A DNA stretch of 5,114 nt from Paludibacteraceae bacterium. Its GTDB lineage: Bacteria; Bacteroidota; Bacteroidia; Bacteroidales; Paludibacteraceae. The stretch's first letter is position 1; the number at the start of each line of letters is the position of its first letter. The position numbers and the translations under genes are program-made. The notes under the pieces are model-generated. The model was not told the origin of the DNA, ran no database searches, and worked only from the letters and a program-made list of their open reading frames with translations. Positions 4,062 through 5,114 of this stretch are shown here, piece after piece. Where the stretch lies: the NCBI GenBank assembly GCA_017960065.1, contig JAGCZK010000133.1, forward strand, positions 1 to 5,114. The letters are read 5' to 3'.

Positions 4062-5114
4062 ATGAAAAAACTAACCACCCTTCTGTTCCTGTTTATTGCA
4101 GCCCTAACCGCACTGGCCCAAAACGGCCGGGTCGAGGGCTTTGTGTATGATTCGGCCAGCAAAGAGCCGCTCGATTTCGTTTCCGTCGGACTGATCGACG
4201 CTTCCGGACGCACCGTGAGCGCCTGCCTCACCGACCTCGAAGGTCATTTCGAGATCAAGGCCGATTACGGCTCCTACACCCTCAAAATCAGTAATGTCGG
4301 ATACGCCGACTACAGCACGACCGTCGATCTGTCCGAAGCCCACCCCAGCCAGCACTTGCGGCGCATCGCGCTGCAGGAAAGCGCCACCGAAATTTCGGAA
4401 GTGCAGGTCATCGGCCAGCGTTCGGCCATGACCCTCGACATCGACAAAAAGGTCTTCAACGTGGAGCAAAGCCTGTTGTCGGAAGGCGCCAACGCCACCG
4501 AAGTGCTGCAAAACATTCCGACCGTAGATGTGGATACCGAAGGCAATGTCAGCTTGCGCAACAGCAGTAATGTCGAAATTTGGATCAACGGCCGCCCCTC
4601 CGGGCTGTCGGATTCGGACAAAGCCGACATTCTGGAAATGCTGCCGGCCGAAAGCATCAAGAGCGTGGAGCTGATTACCAACCCTTCGTCGAAATACAAT
4701 CCCGAAGGCAGTGCCGGCATCATCAACATCGTGCTCAAGGAAGACCGTACGGGAGGCTATATGGCCACGGTCAATGCCGGACTCCAATACCAGGAAGGCT
4801 CGGCCTATCCGGGCGGAAACCTCGGCATCAACTACACCTACACCAGCAAGAAATGGGATGTCAACCTCAGTGCTAACGCCCGTTCCAACCACCGCGAGAA
4901 TGGGGCTTTCACGCACCGCACCACCTTTAGCGAGGGCGACACCACGGTGTTCAACAAAGACAACTGGTCGGACAACGACCGGGTCAACGGTTTCCTGCGG
5001 GCCGGATTCACCTACCACATCGACTCGCTCAACGACTTTAGCGTCAACAGCTTTGGCATGTACGGCCAGCATTGGAACAACAAGCGGATGCAATACCAAA
5101 GCACCATTGCCGAC
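4062..5114 (+). CDS. TonB-dependent-receptor-like outer-membrane beta-barrel protein, N-terminal part
   Basis: The frame stays open for 351 codons to the window end, so the gene is partial at its 3' end. It starts with a clear Sec signal peptide: MKK, a hydrophobic core to about residue 15, then a probable signal peptidase I site ALA|Q after residue 19. Residues 22-105 look like the carboxypeptidase-regulatory-like beta-sandwich that precedes many Bacteroidota receptors (GRVEGFVYDSASKEPL, then TDLEGHFEI, then YTLKISNVGY). Residues about 110-226 form a plug-like domain (ISEVQVIGQR, ATEVLQNIPTVDVDTEGNV, then SIKSVELITNPSSKYNPEGS and AGIINIVLKE). The remaining sequence has the alternating, Tyr/Asn-rich pattern of barrel strands. 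The SSKYNPEGSAGIINI pattern is typical of the outer-membrane beta-barrel family related to TonB receptors (Pfam OMP_b-brl_3 type) rather than of classic SusC proteins. The substrate cannot be inferred and no SusD partner is visible. It follows aroQ by 31 bases with no clear promoter or terminator between. Confidence 0.9.
   Translation, partial: MKKLTTLLFLFIAALTALAQNGRVEGFVYDSASKEPLDFVSVGLIDASGRTVSACLTDLEGHFEIKADYGSYTLKISNVGYADYSTTVDLSEAHPSQHLRRIALQESATEISEVQVIGQRSAMTLDIDKKVFNVEQSLLSEGANATEVLQNIPTVDVDTEGNVSLRNSSNVEIWINGRPSGLSDSDKADILEMLPAESIKSVELITNPSSKYNPEGSAGIINIVLKEDRTGGYMATVNAGLQYQEGSAYPGGNLGINYTYTSKKWDVNLSANARSNHRENGAFTHRTTFSEGDTTVFNKDNWSDNDRVNGFLRAGFTYHIDSLNDFSVNSFGMYGQHWNNKRMQYQSTIAD

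Noticed and set aside
4104..5099. Long minus-strand open frame (331 codons) opposite the receptor gene
   Set aside because: It is codon-in-register with the sense gene, so it stays open merely because TTA, CTA and TCA codons are avoided in the GC-rich sense frame. The sense strand has a signal peptide and recognisable domains; the antisense product resembles nothing.
1..5114. CRISPR arrays, tRNA or rRNA genes, insertion sequences, phage or defence genes
   Set aside because: No direct repeats with regular spacing, no cloverleaf or rRNA-like stretch, no transposase or integrase reading frame and no terminal repeats were found on reading both strands.

Overview
The window looks like ordinary chromosome from a member of the Bacteroidota. 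Four things point there: two upstream sites match that phylum's promoter consensus (TAnnTTTG at -7), and the lpxK and purine nucleoside phosphorylase proteins are of the Bacteroidota type. In addition, a partial outer-membrane receptor starts with a carboxypeptidase-regulatory-like domain before its plug, and the genes mostly lack strong Shine-Dalgarno sites. I cannot name a genus. From about position 566 onward the genes are GC-rich with mostly C/G-ending codons. The first ~560 bases are visibly more AT-rich (74 of 180 bases are G/C in 181-360, against 42 of 60 in 1141-1200).

Layout. (1) 1-168, plus strand: the last 55 codons of a CreD-type inner-membrane protein. (2) 175-579, plus: a 134-residue membrane protein of unknown function with three predicted membrane segments and one complete EF-hand calcium-binding loop, starting 6 bases after creD. 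(3) 566-2471, minus: lpxK (lipid A 4'-kinase) followed by a purine nucleoside phosphorylase gene. These two overlap by 20 bases, and the phosphorylase gene meets the EF-hand gene tail to tail with a 14-base overlap. (4) 2472-2581: a 110-base divergent promoter region with a -7 box on each strand and a small inverted repeat between them. (5) 2582-4030, plus: ilvE (branched-chain aminotransferase) and aroQ (type II dehydroquinate dehydratase), 9 bases apart. (6) 4062-5114, plus: the first 351 codons of a TonB-dependent-receptor-like outer-membrane beta-barrel protein, cut by the window end.

Functionally this is mainly housekeeping: envelope lipid A synthesis, purine salvage, branched-chain amino acid synthesis and the shikimate pathway, flanked by envelope proteins. 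There is no sign of a mobile element, CRISPR array, phage, RNA gene or multi-gene defence system. The observations most worth a second look are the EF-hand membrane protein, a near-perfect 15-bp hairpin inside the aroQ coding sequence, the inverted repeat in the divergent promoter region, the absence of a usable ATG start for lpxK, and an Asp at the purine-specificity position of the phosphorylase.
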